The notes under the pieces: generated by a model | Told to the model about the DNA's origin: nothing | The model's input: the letters and a program-made list of their open reading frames with translations, nothing else | Database searches by the model: none | Assembly: GCA_944392985.1 (NCBI GenBank) | Contig: CALXYL010000006.1 | Span: 42,390-106,389 of the forward strand | DNA from: an uncultured Spirochaetaceae bacterium | Lineage (GTDB): Bacteria; Spirochaetota; Spirochaetia; Sphaerochaetales; Sphaerochaetaceae | Reading direction: 5' to 3' | Length of the DNA stretch: 64,000 nucleotides | Shown: positions 42,480 through 50,270 of the stretch, piece by piece | Layout: the number at the start of each line of letters is the position of its first letter | How positions within the stretch are numbered: position 1 is the stretch's first letter | Program-made: the position numbers and the translations under genes

Positions 42480-42908
42480 AAGCCCGGATTCATGTCCGGG
42501 TTTTTTCTTTCTGATAGCCCCGTTGATCCTTTTCTCATCCCTTTTCCCTGATATATAGAAAGCAATCCATATGATGGCAAAGGCCAGTACGGAGGCCGCA
42601 AGCGCCATGATGATGGATTTTCCCTGTAGATGGCCTGAAGGAATGAGGATGACACAGAAGGCTGCTGTCCCGATGATGAAGTGCAGTGCGGTTGCCAGTG
42701 TGAGGGGAATGTCATACTCATAGAGAATTGCCGGGAAAACATAGAAGAAAGCAATCCCGATGGAGGAGAGAGCTATCTTCGTGAAATCCGCTTCAATATA
42801 TTCCGTGAAGCCGCTTCCAGCTATCATCCTTCCTATGATGTTTACAGCGATGAAGATGAGAGCTCCCTCGCTTATTCCCCAGTACGCGTAATGCAATATC
42901 CTTTTCAT
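42477..42908 (-). CDS. DUF3021 membrane protein
   Basis: A 143-aa protein with four predicted membrane helices (EGALIFIAVNIIGRMI; IALSSIGIAFFYVFPAIL; LATALHFIIGTAAFCVILI; IIMALAASVLAFAIIWIAFYI) and a lysine-rich cytoplasmic tail. DUF3021 genes nearly always follow a LytTR regulator, as here, and such pairs are thought to form membrane-linked regulators of their own operon. The last codons overlap the terminator and the 3' base of the tRNA on the opposite strand. Overlaps the LytTR gene by 4 nt. Confidence 0.87.
   Translation of the reverse strand: MKRILHYAYWGISEGALIFIAVNIIGRMIAGSGFTEYIEADFTKIALSSIGIAFFYVFPAILYEYDIPLTLATALHFIIGTAAFCVILIPSGHLQGKSIIMALAASVLAFAIIWIAFYISGKRDEKRINGAIRKKKPGHESGL
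42482..42508. terminator. Terminator after tRNA-CAT
   Basis: CCCGGA-ttcatg-TCCGGG-type stem followed by six T residues on the plus strand. The same bases encode the last codons of the DUF3021 gene on the minus strand. Confidence 0.88.
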
Positions 42909-43336
42909 TTCACGATCCTCTCCTTGAAACTCGCTCTGTATTTCCTCGTAAGTGTTTCAGAGATGCCGCTTAAGAGATGCACCTCGGTCCGTCCGCTTAT
43001 GTGGACTGTGATGGAATCGACGGCAGAGAGCCGAACAATCGCCCATTTCGAGAGCCTGATAAACTCCTTTCCCAGCGTTTCCTCGATCCTATATAGCGGC
43101 AATGAAGAGCGGCAGCATGTGCCATCATCGATGTGGAGCATCGTGCCGCATTCTTCCGTTCTTGCCATTATTATGGAGCTTGCTTTAACAATCCTCTCCC
43201 TGCCGTTGAAGAAGCATCGCATCCTTTGTTCCTCCATGAGAACTTTCATCCTCTCTATCTCAGGAGTGATTCTCCGCACTGTGATAATCGCGATGCCTTC
43301 TTCTGTCTCTGGATCCTCAATAATCCTGACCTTCAT
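42905..43336 (-). CDS. LytTR-domain transcriptional regulator
   Basis: A 143-aa DNA-binding protein without a receiver domain. The LytTR fold occupies about residues 45-140: INGRERIVKASSI-type start, a turn with HIDDGTCCRSSLPLYRIEETLG, FIRLSKWAIVRLSAVDSI near 95-110 and the final SGISETLTRKYRASFKERI. The N-terminal 40 residues form a small alpha/beta extension (MKVRIIEDPETEEGIA). GGAGG lies 5-6 nt before the ATG. It is the upstream partner of the DUF3021 gene; together they form an autonomous regulatory pair whose target is not visible. Confidence 0.87.
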   Translation of the reverse strand: MKVRIIEDPETEEGIAIITVRRITPEIERMKVLMEEQRMRCFFNGRERIVKASSIIMARTEECGTMLHIDDGTCCRSSLPLYRIEETLGKEFIRLSKWAIVRLSAVDSITVHISGRTEVHLLSGISETLTRKYRASFKERIVK

Positions 43337-43401
43337 TCTTCCTCCATCTCCATTCTACGTCTCCAAGGTGGCATCTTATTCCCGATTTCATGCATTTTGG
43401 G

Positions 43402-43407
43402 TAGAAT
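43402..43407 (+). promoter_or_regulatory. -10 box six nt before acyltransferase ATG
   Basis: TAGAAT at 43402-43407 with the ATG at 43414 and no ribosome site between; a weak TTCCCG lies 17 bp upstream (43379). Leaderless-type start. Confidence 0.45.
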
Positions 43408-43413
43408 CACAGT

Positions 43414-44193
43414 ATGGATTTCAGTTCATTCCTTGAGGCAATCGGCATCGATGAAATAGAGAAGGTGGAGGCTCATCCTCTTAGCGATGAGGATCTTCAG
43501 CTCTTCTTCTCTGATTTCGATGCCTTCGTGAAGAAAGGGGAGGGGGTGGCGGACAGCGGTCTCTTCTTCCTTGCTTCATACTGCCGCAATGCCTGGGGAG
43601 CACATGATGAGTACATGAGAAGTGGCATCGATGATTCCGTGTTCATCGCCACCTTCTCTGACATTGCCCTGTGGGCAGGGGAATACAGGAGGAGGACTGG
43701 GAGATTGGGGCTGGACCGCATCTTCTGGCTGTGGCGCCATATAAAGCTACGGCTCTTCCGCCTTGGGGAGCTTCAGTTCGAGCTTCTGCCTGATGAAGCT
43801 GAGGGAATATGGAAGGATACGCTTTCCACATGGAATGGCCCGGTTCTCAATGTCCATATCCCGAAAGGCACCGATCTTGATGGTGCTGAGGAATCCTTTG
43901 ACTATGCCCTTTCTTTCTTCGGCTATGAGCACTGCCGCTTCCTTATCCATTCCTGGCTGATATCGCCTGAAATAGGGGAAATGCTTGGTCCTTCGTCCCG
44001 TATCAGGCGCTTTGCCTCGCTTTTCCGCCTTGTCGGTACCACCGATGACAGACAGGCCGAGGAGAGGCTTTTCGGCGCTGTCCTTGAGGATCCCTCGCTC
44101 TATGTTCCTTCATCCAGCCTCTCTGCATCAGCCGCATCATTCCTCCGCTCAGGGGGAAGCATATACTCTGGATATGGATACCTTGACAGGTGA
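43414..44193 (+). CDS. Acyltransferase-domain protein (NAT_N/GNAT_C type)
   Basis: A 259-aa protein resembling the acyltransferase-domain family built from an N-terminal helical half and a GNAT-like C-terminal half. Diagnostic parts: RHIKLRLFRLGELQFEL near residue 112, LNVHIPKGTDLDGAEESFDYALSFF near 146, and CRFLIHSWLISPEIGEML near 173. The family occurs in many anaerobes next to unrelated genes; its acyl donor and substrate are unknown. It stands alone and converges with the FAH-family gene; a long palindrome begins at its last codons. Confidence 0.75.
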   Translation: MDFSSFLEAIGIDEIEKVEAHPLSDEDLQLFFSDFDAFVKKGEGVADSGLFFLASYCRNAWGAHDEYMRSGIDDSVFIATFSDIALWAGEYRRRTGRLGLDRIFWLWRHIKLRLFRLGELQFELLPDEAEGIWKDTLSTWNGPVLNVHIPKGTDLDGAEESFDYALSFFGYEHCRFLIHSWLISPEIGEMLGPSSRIRRFASLFRLVGTTDDRQAEERLFGAVLEDPSLYVPSSSLSASAASFLRSGGSIYSGYGYLDR

Positions 44194-44223
44194 ATCCTCA
44201 GGAAATTGTGTTCCTGAGGATTC
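44192..44223. terminator. 13-bp perfect inverted repeat at convergent gene ends
   Basis: GAATCCTCAGGAA (44192-44204) and its exact complement (44211-44223) enclose a 6-nt loop. It overlaps the last codons of the FAH-family gene and touches the end of the acyltransferase gene. There is no U-run on either side, so it may act by RNA stabilisation or rho-independent pausing. Confidence 0.6.
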
Positions 44224-44953
44224 CCAGTCCCTCAATCTCGATTTCAACTGTGTCCCCACGCTTCATCCCAGAGATCCCTCCAGGTGTCCCCGTTGAGATG
44301 ATATCACCAGGGAGCAGGGTCATCACATGCGAGATGTATGAGATGAGATAGGGTATGGAGAAGATGAGGTTCGAAGTATTGGACATCTGCTTTGTCTCCC
44401 CGTTGACACGGCTTGTGATCATCAGGGCGCTGCCATCCACCTCATCAGAGATATAAGGCCCAAGTGGCATGAATGTGTCGAAGCCTTTCGCGATGGTCCA
44501 CTGTCCGTTCTTAGGCTGTAGATCCCTTGCTGTCACATCATTCGTAATCGTATAGCCAAGGACATATTCCAGTGCATCTTCCTCACTGACATCCTTTGCC
44601 TTCCTTCCTATGACCACCGCAAGCTCTGCCTCATAGTCCAGCCGGTGGCACATGGCGGGATAGATGATCGGTTCTCCCGGAGAAGCGGCTGCTGTCGATG
44701 GCTTGAGGAATACGACGGGGGAATCAGGTATGGGGAGGCCGAACTCCTCAGCATGGTCACGGTAATTCAAGCCAATGCATACAGCTTTCGAGAAAGGTGC
44801 TGGATAAAGCAGATGGGCATTGCTGTATGGCAGCGTTTCCCCTGTCCTCTCTCCCTTTTCTTCGAAAGGAGTACCGGAGATCAGGTGGATATGATCCCCT
44901 TCAATCAGGCCATAGCGTTCCCTTCCCTCATGGAGCAGCCTTGCGTATTTCAT
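44198..44953 (-). CDS. Fumarylacetoacetate hydrolase-family protein
   Basis: A 251-aa FAH-fold enzyme, short type, like 2-hydroxyhepta-2,4-diene-1,7-dioate isomerase or acylpyruvase. The metal ligands are in LDYEAELAVVIG (two Glu near 108-110) and TNDVTARDLQ (Asp near 138); the C-terminus has DIISTGTPGGISGMKRGD. The N-terminal CIGLNYRDHAEEFG is typical. Start at 44953 overlaps the GNAT gene stop by 4 nt, so it is the last gene of the hflK operon. Its real substrate (oxaloacetate, acylpyruvates or others) is not predictable. Confidence 0.9.
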   Translation of the reverse strand: MKYARLLHEGRERYGLIEGDHIHLISGTPFEEKGERTGETLPYSNAHLLYPAPFSKAVCIGLNYRDHAEEFGLPIPDSPVVFLKPSTAAASPGEPIIYPAMCHRLDYEAELAVVIGRKAKDVSEEDALEYVLGYTITNDVTARDLQPKNGQWTIAKGFDTFMPLGPYISDEVDGSALMITSRVNGETKQMSNTSNLIFSIPYLISYISHVMTLLPGDIISTGTPGGISGMKRGDTVEIEIEGLGILRNTIS

Positions 44954-45723
44954 CCCTTTTCCCTCCTGAGCAGGATCCAGCTTCCATCTGTCTGGAATCC
45001 AAGCGATCTGTACAGCCGTCCTGCATCTTCATTCTCGTACCAAAGGTGGAGATGCTTCAACCCGTTCTGATTGAACGATATGCTGATGAGCGCTTCGATT
45101 ACCTTCGATGCGTAGCCACGTCCCCTGAAGCGTGGATGTGTCGCGATTCCCGAGATCATCGGGGAGTGGGTTCCCGCATTCCCTATGTATCCACCTGATA
45201 CTGCCTTTCCATCCTCGATGAAGGCGACCGCAACGAACGGGAACGGCCTGGAGGCGAATGAAGCGGCGTTCTCCTCGTCGTTCTCCTTCTCATATCCACC
45301 TTCCATGCCAGGTACGGCACGGTAGAGGCTGAAGAGCATCCTGAAATCCTTCTCTGTATTCAGCATCCTGACGCGCTGATCGACAGCCCCTGGATGGCAG
45401 GAGGAGCGATCAAGTCTCATGAGACAGCGTTCCTGTGGATTGAAAGCTGGAAGATATGGAAGGATGGGCAAGAGATCCTCCTTCCTGCCGAGTACCGTCC
45501 TGCAGCACGATAGCCGTCTGCACCATTGATCGGGTATGGCTTTTCCTTCCGTCCTGCCTATGGTGCAGACCCCATGGTATATCGATGCGATGAAGCCATC
45601 TCCTTCAGCAACATAACCCCATGAAGAGCCATCGAGGATCGCAGAGGAGAGGATGGATCTGCCTGATTCCATAGCCTCCGCTGCCGCGGCCTCGGCTTCC
45701 TCAGACCCCAGTATCCTGATCAT
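44950..45723 (-). CDS. GNAT-family N-acetyltransferase
   Basis: A 257-aa protein with the acetyl-CoA loop in ATHPRFRGRGYASKVIEALI near residue 205 (RxxGxG/A) and the C-terminal YENEDAGRLYRSLGFQ, both diagnostic. The N-terminal half has no clear domain and may be a degenerate GNAT copy. I start at 45723 (MIRILGSEE), which overlaps the 3' end of hflC by 23 nt; a longer frame to 45897 lies within hflC. The substrate is unknown. Confidence 0.82.
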   Translation of the reverse strand: MIRILGSEEAEAAAAEAMESGRSILSSAILDGSSWGYVAEGDGFIASIYHGVCTIGRTEGKAIPDQWCRRLSCCRTVLGRKEDLLPILPYLPAFNPQERCLMRLDRSSCHPGAVDQRVRMLNTEKDFRMLFSLYRAVPGMEGGYEKENDEENAASFASRPFPFVAVAFIEDGKAVSGGYIGNAGTHSPMISGIATHPRFRGRGYASKVIEALISISFNQNGLKHLHLWYENEDAGRLYRSLGFQTDGSWILLRREKG

Positions 45724-46708
45724 TTCGTCCCAGAGGGGATGACAGGTAGCTGAAGTATGCCATGTCGGTAGAGAGTGTCTTTCGTATTCCGGGAAGCGTG
45801 GTCCTGTAGCTTTCAAGCGTTGTCCAGAGCCTGAAGAACTCGGGATCTGCTGAGTATGCATTGCTGTAGATCTCTGCAGCGGCAGCATCCGCTTCACCCT
45901 TTATCCTCTCGCTTTCGGCATATGCCGCTGATAGGATCGTCCTCTTGTCATTCTCGGTGCGTCCCTGCCATGAGAGCAGCTGGCCACGTCCATAGGAACG
46001 GTATGCTTCGGCAATCTGGCTGCGCTCCTTGATCATCCGCGAGTAGACGCTGCTTGTAAGGTCATCGGAATATCTTATCTGCCTGATGATCACATCCTCA
46101 AGCTCGATTCCGTATGCAAGCATCAGAGGCGCGGCATCGCTGAGCATCATATCCGACAGCCCGTCGCGTCCGATCCTTATCTCCTCCTGTCTCTGCCTGG
46201 TGTTCGTCAGCGATCTCAGTGTCTCCGCATCCTCTGCATCCACACTCTCGCCCGTGATCTCCTCCTCATACTCCATGAGGTTGATCCTGTTCGTTGACCT
46301 CACAGCCTCATTGAGATAGTTCTCGGATATGACCGTACGGATGGTTGAATCAAGGACATCATTGAGCCTGGCGATTCCGCCTTCAAGTGTCTTTACAGAT
46401 GTGTAGAAGAGGGCGGGGTCCACAATGCGCCAGCGTGCTGTCGCATCAACCCATATGAACTGGTTCTCCTTTGTCGGGATCCTCTGTGCATCCCCATCCC
46501 ATGAAAGAAGTGTCGAGGGATAGCGTGTTATGCTGTCGACAAGCGGCATCCTGAATTTGAGTCCCGCTTCCTTCTCCGTTCCTACGATACGTCCGAAGCG
46601 TGTGACGACTGCCTGCTCTCCTTCCTCTACCATGTAGAAGGGGCCAAGGAGGAGGAAAACAACGAGAAGCAATGCAACGATTACGACTGCTGTGATGAGC
46701 TTCTTCAT
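45701..46708 (-). CDS. hflC: Protease modulator HflC (SPFH/prohibitin family)
   Basis: A 335-aa inner-membrane protein. One N-terminal membrane helix (KKLITAVVIVALLLVVFLLLGP), then the SPFH domain beginning GPFYMVEEGEQAVVTRFGRI; the remainder is helical. HflC with HflK forms a ring that controls FtsH protease. The region around 150-180 is extended relative to the E. coli protein by a charged insertion (EEEITGESVDAEDAE). ATGA overlap with hflK supports co-translation. Confidence 0.93.
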   Translation of the reverse strand: MKKLITAVVIVALLLVVFLLLGPFYMVEEGEQAVVTRFGRIVGTEKEAGLKFRMPLVDSITRYPSTLLSWDGDAQRIPTKENQFIWVDATARWRIVDPALFYTSVKTLEGGIARLNDVLDSTIRTVISENYLNEAVRSTNRINLMEYEEEITGESVDAEDAETLRSLTNTRQRQEEIRIGRDGLSDMMLSDAAPLMLAYGIELEDVIIRQIRYSDDLTSSVYSRMIKERSQIAEAYRSYGRGQLLSWQGRTENDKRTILSAAYAESERIKGEADAAAAEIYSNAYSADPEFFRLWTTLESYRTTLPGIRKTLSTDMAYFSYLSSPLGRNDQDTGV

Positions 46709-47658
46709 ACACTGCCTCCTATCATCTCAACAGGGAGGTATCCCTCAAGTGAGCTGTCGATGAGCGTTATCATGCCTCCTTCTGGATCGAGAACATCCTC
46801 CATTGCCTCAATGTAGAGCCTTTCTGCAGTCGTCTCCCTGTCCTTCTGATACTGCTCCCTCATCGCGCTGAACCTTGCAGTATCGCCCTGTGCCATGTTC
46901 ACGCGCTCTGCGGCGTATCCCTCAGCCTCGGAGATCATCTTGTCGGCTTCTCCCTGGGCCGCAGGTATCTCCTGGTTGTAGAACTGCTTGCCCTCGTTTA
47001 TGAGGCTGTTCATATCCTGTATCGCCTTGTTCACATCCTCAAAAGCATCCTGCACTTCCCCCTCTGGAGGCATGATGTTCTGGAGCTTGACCGCTACGAT
47101 CTCGATGCCAGCTCCATATCCATCGAATATCTCCTGCATCGCCCTTTGGGCCTCGTATTCGATGTTCGTTCTCTCGCTGGTCATCACGGCGAGTATCGGA
47201 AGATCCCCGACAAGCTGGTTCATCACCGATTGGGAGATATCACGTATCGTGGTTTCCTTGTTCTCTATCGAGAAAAGATACTTCATTGGGTCGCTTATCC
47301 GGTACTGGACAATCCATTCGACGCTGACGATGTTCAGATCCCCTGTGAGCATCATCGACTCATCCGGCGTGACGAAAGCGCCGGTGAGTGATGTGCCTGA
47401 TGGATCGGTTGCCCTGTAGCCGAATGTCAGCGTCTGGACAACAGCGGTTTCAACGTTTATGTTGCGTTCAATGCCGAACGGCAGCTTCGTCTGAAGTCCA
47501 GGGCCTACGGTCCTCACGTACTTCCCGAAGCGCAGCACGACTGCGTTCTCTGTCTGGTCAACGGAGAAGAAGCTCGTCATCAGAAGCGCGAGGACGAGGA
47601 TCGCCCCGATGGCTGCTACGACCATCTTCACGGAGATGGTGAATCCTTTTCCTTTCAT
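46705..47658 (-). CDS. hflK: FtsH protease activity modulator HflK
   Basis: A 317-aa SPFH protein. Membrane helix at about 10-32 (VKMVVAAIGAILVLALLM), then FSVDQTENAVVLRFGKYVRTVGPGLQTKLPF, the HflK signature; a coiled-coil AQGEADKMISEAEGYAAERVN segment follows. The long N-terminal Gly-rich region of E. coli HflK is absent. The start at 47658 follows TATAAT by 6 nt and I reject the longer frame to 47787, which overlaps metG. First gene of hflK-hflC-GNAT-FAH. Confidence 0.93.
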   Translation of the reverse strand: MKGKGFTISVKMVVAAIGAILVLALLMTSFFSVDQTENAVVLRFGKYVRTVGPGLQTKLPFGIERNINVETAVVQTLTFGYRATDPSGTSLTGAFVTPDESMMLTGDLNIVSVEWIVQYRISDPMKYLFSIENKETTIRDISQSVMNQLVGDLPILAVMTSERTNIEYEAQRAMQEIFDGYGAGIEIVAVKLQNIMPPEGEVQDAFEDVNKAIQDMNSLINEGKQFYNQEIPAAQGEADKMISEAEGYAAERVNMAQGDTARFSAMREQYQKDRETTAERLYIEAMEDVLDPEGGMITLIDSSLEGYLPVEMIGGSV

Positions 47659-47664
47659 GCTGCG

Positions 47665-47670
47665 ATTATA
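47665..47670 (-). promoter_or_regulatory. TATAAT six nt before hflK ATG
   Basis: Consensus -10 on the minus strand (47670-47665) with 6 nt (CGCAGC) to the ATG; no good -35 is apparent 17 bp upstream (AGACCA). Confidence 0.5.
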
Positions 47671-47749
47671 TACTGAATCCGTCGCTTTGGTCTCCCTTTC
47701 AGCGGTGGATGAATGAAGATGCACTTCAGCTGCATCAACCGGGGGAGGG

Positions 47750-47778
47750 TTGCTGATGATCCCCGCTCTGGCTATACT
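47750..47778 (+). promoter_or_regulatory. Promoter of metG with -10 seven nt before ATG
   Basis: TTGCTG (47750-47755), 17-bp spacer, TATACT (47773-47778), then 7 nt to the ATG at 47786. This is a strong promoter match with no room for an RBS. Confidence 0.65.
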
Positions 47779-47785
47779 CATAGCC

Positions 47786-50014
47786 ATGAAGAAAAGACTG
47801 ATTACATCTGCATTGCCTTATGTGAACAATATCCCGCACCTTGGCAATCTCATGCAGGTGCTTTCTGCTGATGTATTCGCCAGGTTCTGCCGTTCACGCG
47901 GCTACGAGACGATGTACATCTGCGGCACCGATGAGTATGGCACCGCAAGCGAGACAAGGGCTCTTCAGGAGGGTGTGACGCCCCGTGAGCTCTGTGATCA
48001 TTACCATGAGATCCATAAAAGCATCTACCAGTGGTTCGATATCTCATTCGATTACTTCGGACGCACCAGCACTCCGAAGCAGACCGAGATCGTCCAGCAC
48101 ATCTTCGCGGAATGCGACAGGAACGGATACATAACAGAGAAGGAGACGGAGCAGCTTTACTGCCCTGACTGCCATCGGTTCCTCGCCGATCGCTTTGTCT
48201 CCGGAACATGTCCGCACTGCGGCTATGAAGGGGCGAGGGGGGATCAGTGCGAGAAATGCGGCACGCTCCTCGATCCGACAGAGCTTGTCGACCCGCGCTG
48301 TTCAGTATGCGGTGCGACTCCTGTGCTTAGGAAAACGAAGAACCTGTACATCAACCTGCCCAAGCTCCTTCCTGTATTCTCTGCGTGGATGGACAAGGCA
48401 TCGGTGGATGGGTTCTGGGCGAAGAATGCTGTGCAGATCACTGCGTCATGGCTCCGCGATGGACTTCAGGAACGCTGTATCACCCGTGACCTGAAATGGG
48501 GCATTCCCGTGAACAAGCCGGGCTATGAGGACAAGGTGTTCTATGTCTGGTTCGATGCCCCGATCGGGTACATCTCGATCACGGCCAACAAGACGGATGA
48601 CTGGGAATACTGGTGGCGCGATCCTGAGAACACAGAGCTTTACCAGTTCATCGGCAAGGACAATATACCGTTCCACACCGTTGTATTCCCGTGCTCGCTG
48701 CTCGCTACCGGGGAGAAGTGGACGATGCTTTATCATATGTCATCGACGGAATACCTGAACTATGAAGGCGGCAAGTTCTCCAAGAGCAAGGGAATAGGTA
48801 TCTTCGGGAATGATGTCGAGGAAACCGGTATCCCCGCCGATGCCTGGCGCTTCTATATGTTCTACAACAGACCGGAGAAGTCGGATTTCACCTTCACCTG
48901 GGCCGATTTCCAGGAGAAGATCAACAAGGAGCTTATCGGAAACCTCTCCAATCTTGTGAACCGCACCCTGACATTCGTCGAGCGCTTCTATGGCGGCTCT
49001 GTCGGGGATGGCGAGCTTGATGAGGATATCGTCAGGGCTGCAAGGGAGAAGGAGGAGGCAATCACTGCAGCGCTTGAGCGTGCTGATGAGCGCGATGCGA
49101 TCCGCATGATCTTCGAGCTTTCTGATGTTGGCAACAAGGCATTCCAGGATGGTGAGCCATGGAAGAAGAGGAAGGATGATCCAGAGGCAGCGGCGAAGCT
49201 CCTGAGGACACTGCTTTATCTCATCCGTGACCTTGGAGTGATGGTGACTCCGTATATGCCGTCGACCGGACGCCGCATACTTTCCTTCATCGGATCAGAG
49301 GATGCCGCATGGGAGAGTGTCGGTTCATTCAGCGGGGAGATCGCGGTAAAGGGCGCTGAGCTTCTCTTCCAGAAGCTGGAGGATGGACGCGTCGCAGAGC
49401 TCAGGGAGCGCTATTCAGGCTCCCAGCAGGAGAGATCAGAAAGGGAGAAGAACGCTTCTCAGAAGGAAGGAAAGGAAATGGATAACAATAAGGAAGAGGC
49501 TCAGGAGAGCCTTTCAGAGGAGTTCGCGCGCCGCGTGATACTCAAGGTATCGAAGATCGTGAAGGTCGAAAAGCATCCGGGCGGAGACAAGCTCTACATC
49601 CTCACGCTTGACTGCGGTGAGGAGGAGCCGAGGGTCATTGTATCCTCGATCGTGCCGTTCTACACGGAGGAGGAGCTTCTGGGCCACAACATCGTGCTTG
49701 TCTCGAATCTCAAGCCTGCTAACTTCCGCGGGGTGAAGAGCCGCGGCATGCTTCTTGCTGCTTCGGATCCGAATGCGGAGGATCCGCATTCCACATGCGA
49801 GGTCATCTTCGCAGATGATATCCAGCCGGGTACTGTCCTGAAGTGCGAGGGCGAGGGGGAAGTGGAGAAGGTGACTACGTATATCAAGCCGGATCATTTC
49901 TTCGCGATGCCGATGAAGACGATCGGCGGCTATGTGACTGTGGATGGGAAGAAGCTCGGACACGATGGCACATTCCTCCGCGTCTCGAAGTATGTCGACG
50001 GCAATGTCGGTTGA
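47786..50014 (+). CDS. metG: Methionyl-tRNA synthetase with C-terminal tRNA-binding domain
   Basis: A 742-aa class I synthetase. HIGH-type motif NNIPHLGN near residue 14; zinc knuckle with four CxxC pairs (CPDC, CPHC, CEKC, CSVC) at about 130-180; KMSKS-type motif KFSKSKG near 335 (Phe for Met is tolerated). A charged linker around 560-580 (ERSEREKNASQKEGKEMDNN) leads to a C-terminal Trbp111/EMAPII-like domain (RVILKVSKIVKVEKHPGGDKL) that aids tRNA binding or dimerisation. Start at 47786. Divergent from hflK; the next gene starts 10 nt after its stop. Confidence 0.97.
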   Translation: MKKRLITSALPYVNNIPHLGNLMQVLSADVFARFCRSRGYETMYICGTDEYGTASETRALQEGVTPRELCDHYHEIHKSIYQWFDISFDYFGRTSTPKQTEIVQHIFAECDRNGYITEKETEQLYCPDCHRFLADRFVSGTCPHCGYEGARGDQCEKCGTLLDPTELVDPRCSVCGATPVLRKTKNLYINLPKLLPVFSAWMDKASVDGFWAKNAVQITASWLRDGLQERCITRDLKWGIPVNKPGYEDKVFYVWFDAPIGYISITANKTDDWEYWWRDPENTELYQFIGKDNIPFHTVVFPCSLLATGEKWTMLYHMSSTEYLNYEGGKFSKSKGIGIFGNDVEETGIPADAWRFYMFYNRPEKSDFTFTWADFQEKINKELIGNLSNLVNRTLTFVERFYGGSVGDGELDEDIVRAAREKEEAITAALERADERDAIRMIFELSDVGNKAFQDGEPWKKRKDDPEAAAKLLRTLLYLIRDLGVMVTPYMPSTGRRILSFIGSEDAAWESVGSFSGEIAVKGAELLFQKLEDGRVAELRERYSGSQQERSEREKNASQKEGKEMDNNKEEAQESLSEEFARRVILKVSKIVKVEKHPGGDKLYILTLDCGEEEPRVIVSSIVPFYTEEELLGHNIVLVSNLKPANFRGVKSRGMLLAASDPNAEDPHSTCEVIFADDIQPGTVLKCEGEGEVEKVTTYIKPDHFFAMPMKTIGGYVTVDGKKLGHDGTFLRVSKYVDGNVG

Positions 50015-50024
50015 GGATGATGCT

Positions 50025-50270
50025 ATGGCACTCGATCTCGATGCAGTCCATGTGAGGCTTCGCAAGATAGAGGGACAGGTCGCGGCTGTTGACAGGATGA
50101 TAGCCGATGGTGACAGCGCAGAGCGTATCCTCGTGCAGATCAATGCGGCTAAGAGCGCCCTTCATAAGGTTGCGCTCCTAGTCGTGGAGAACTCTGTTTC
50201 CGGGATGGTCAGCGATGATCACCGGGAGGAGGCAGAGACCGTTCTTGAACGGTTCTCAGCGCTGCTTTGA
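50025..50270 (+). CDS. CsoR/FrmR-family (DUF156) regulator lacking usual metal ligands
   Basis: An 81-aa all-helical repressor-fold protein (HVRLRKIEGQVAAVDRMIADGD, then RILVQINAAKSALHKVALLVVENSV), the CsoR/RcnR/FrmR family. The usual first ligand Cys before the VLVQ-type motif is replaced by Ala/Ser, and no Cys occurs anywhere, so copper or formaldehyde sensing by the known mechanism is unlikely. The start is ambiguous: 50025 (after GAGG) or 50004 inside metG. It may be co-transcribed with metG. Its 3' end overlaps murD by 15 nt. Confidence 0.78.
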   Translation: MALDLDAVHVRLRKIEGQVAAVDRMIADGDSAERILVQINAAKSALHKVALLVVENSVSGMVSDDHREEAETVLERFSALL

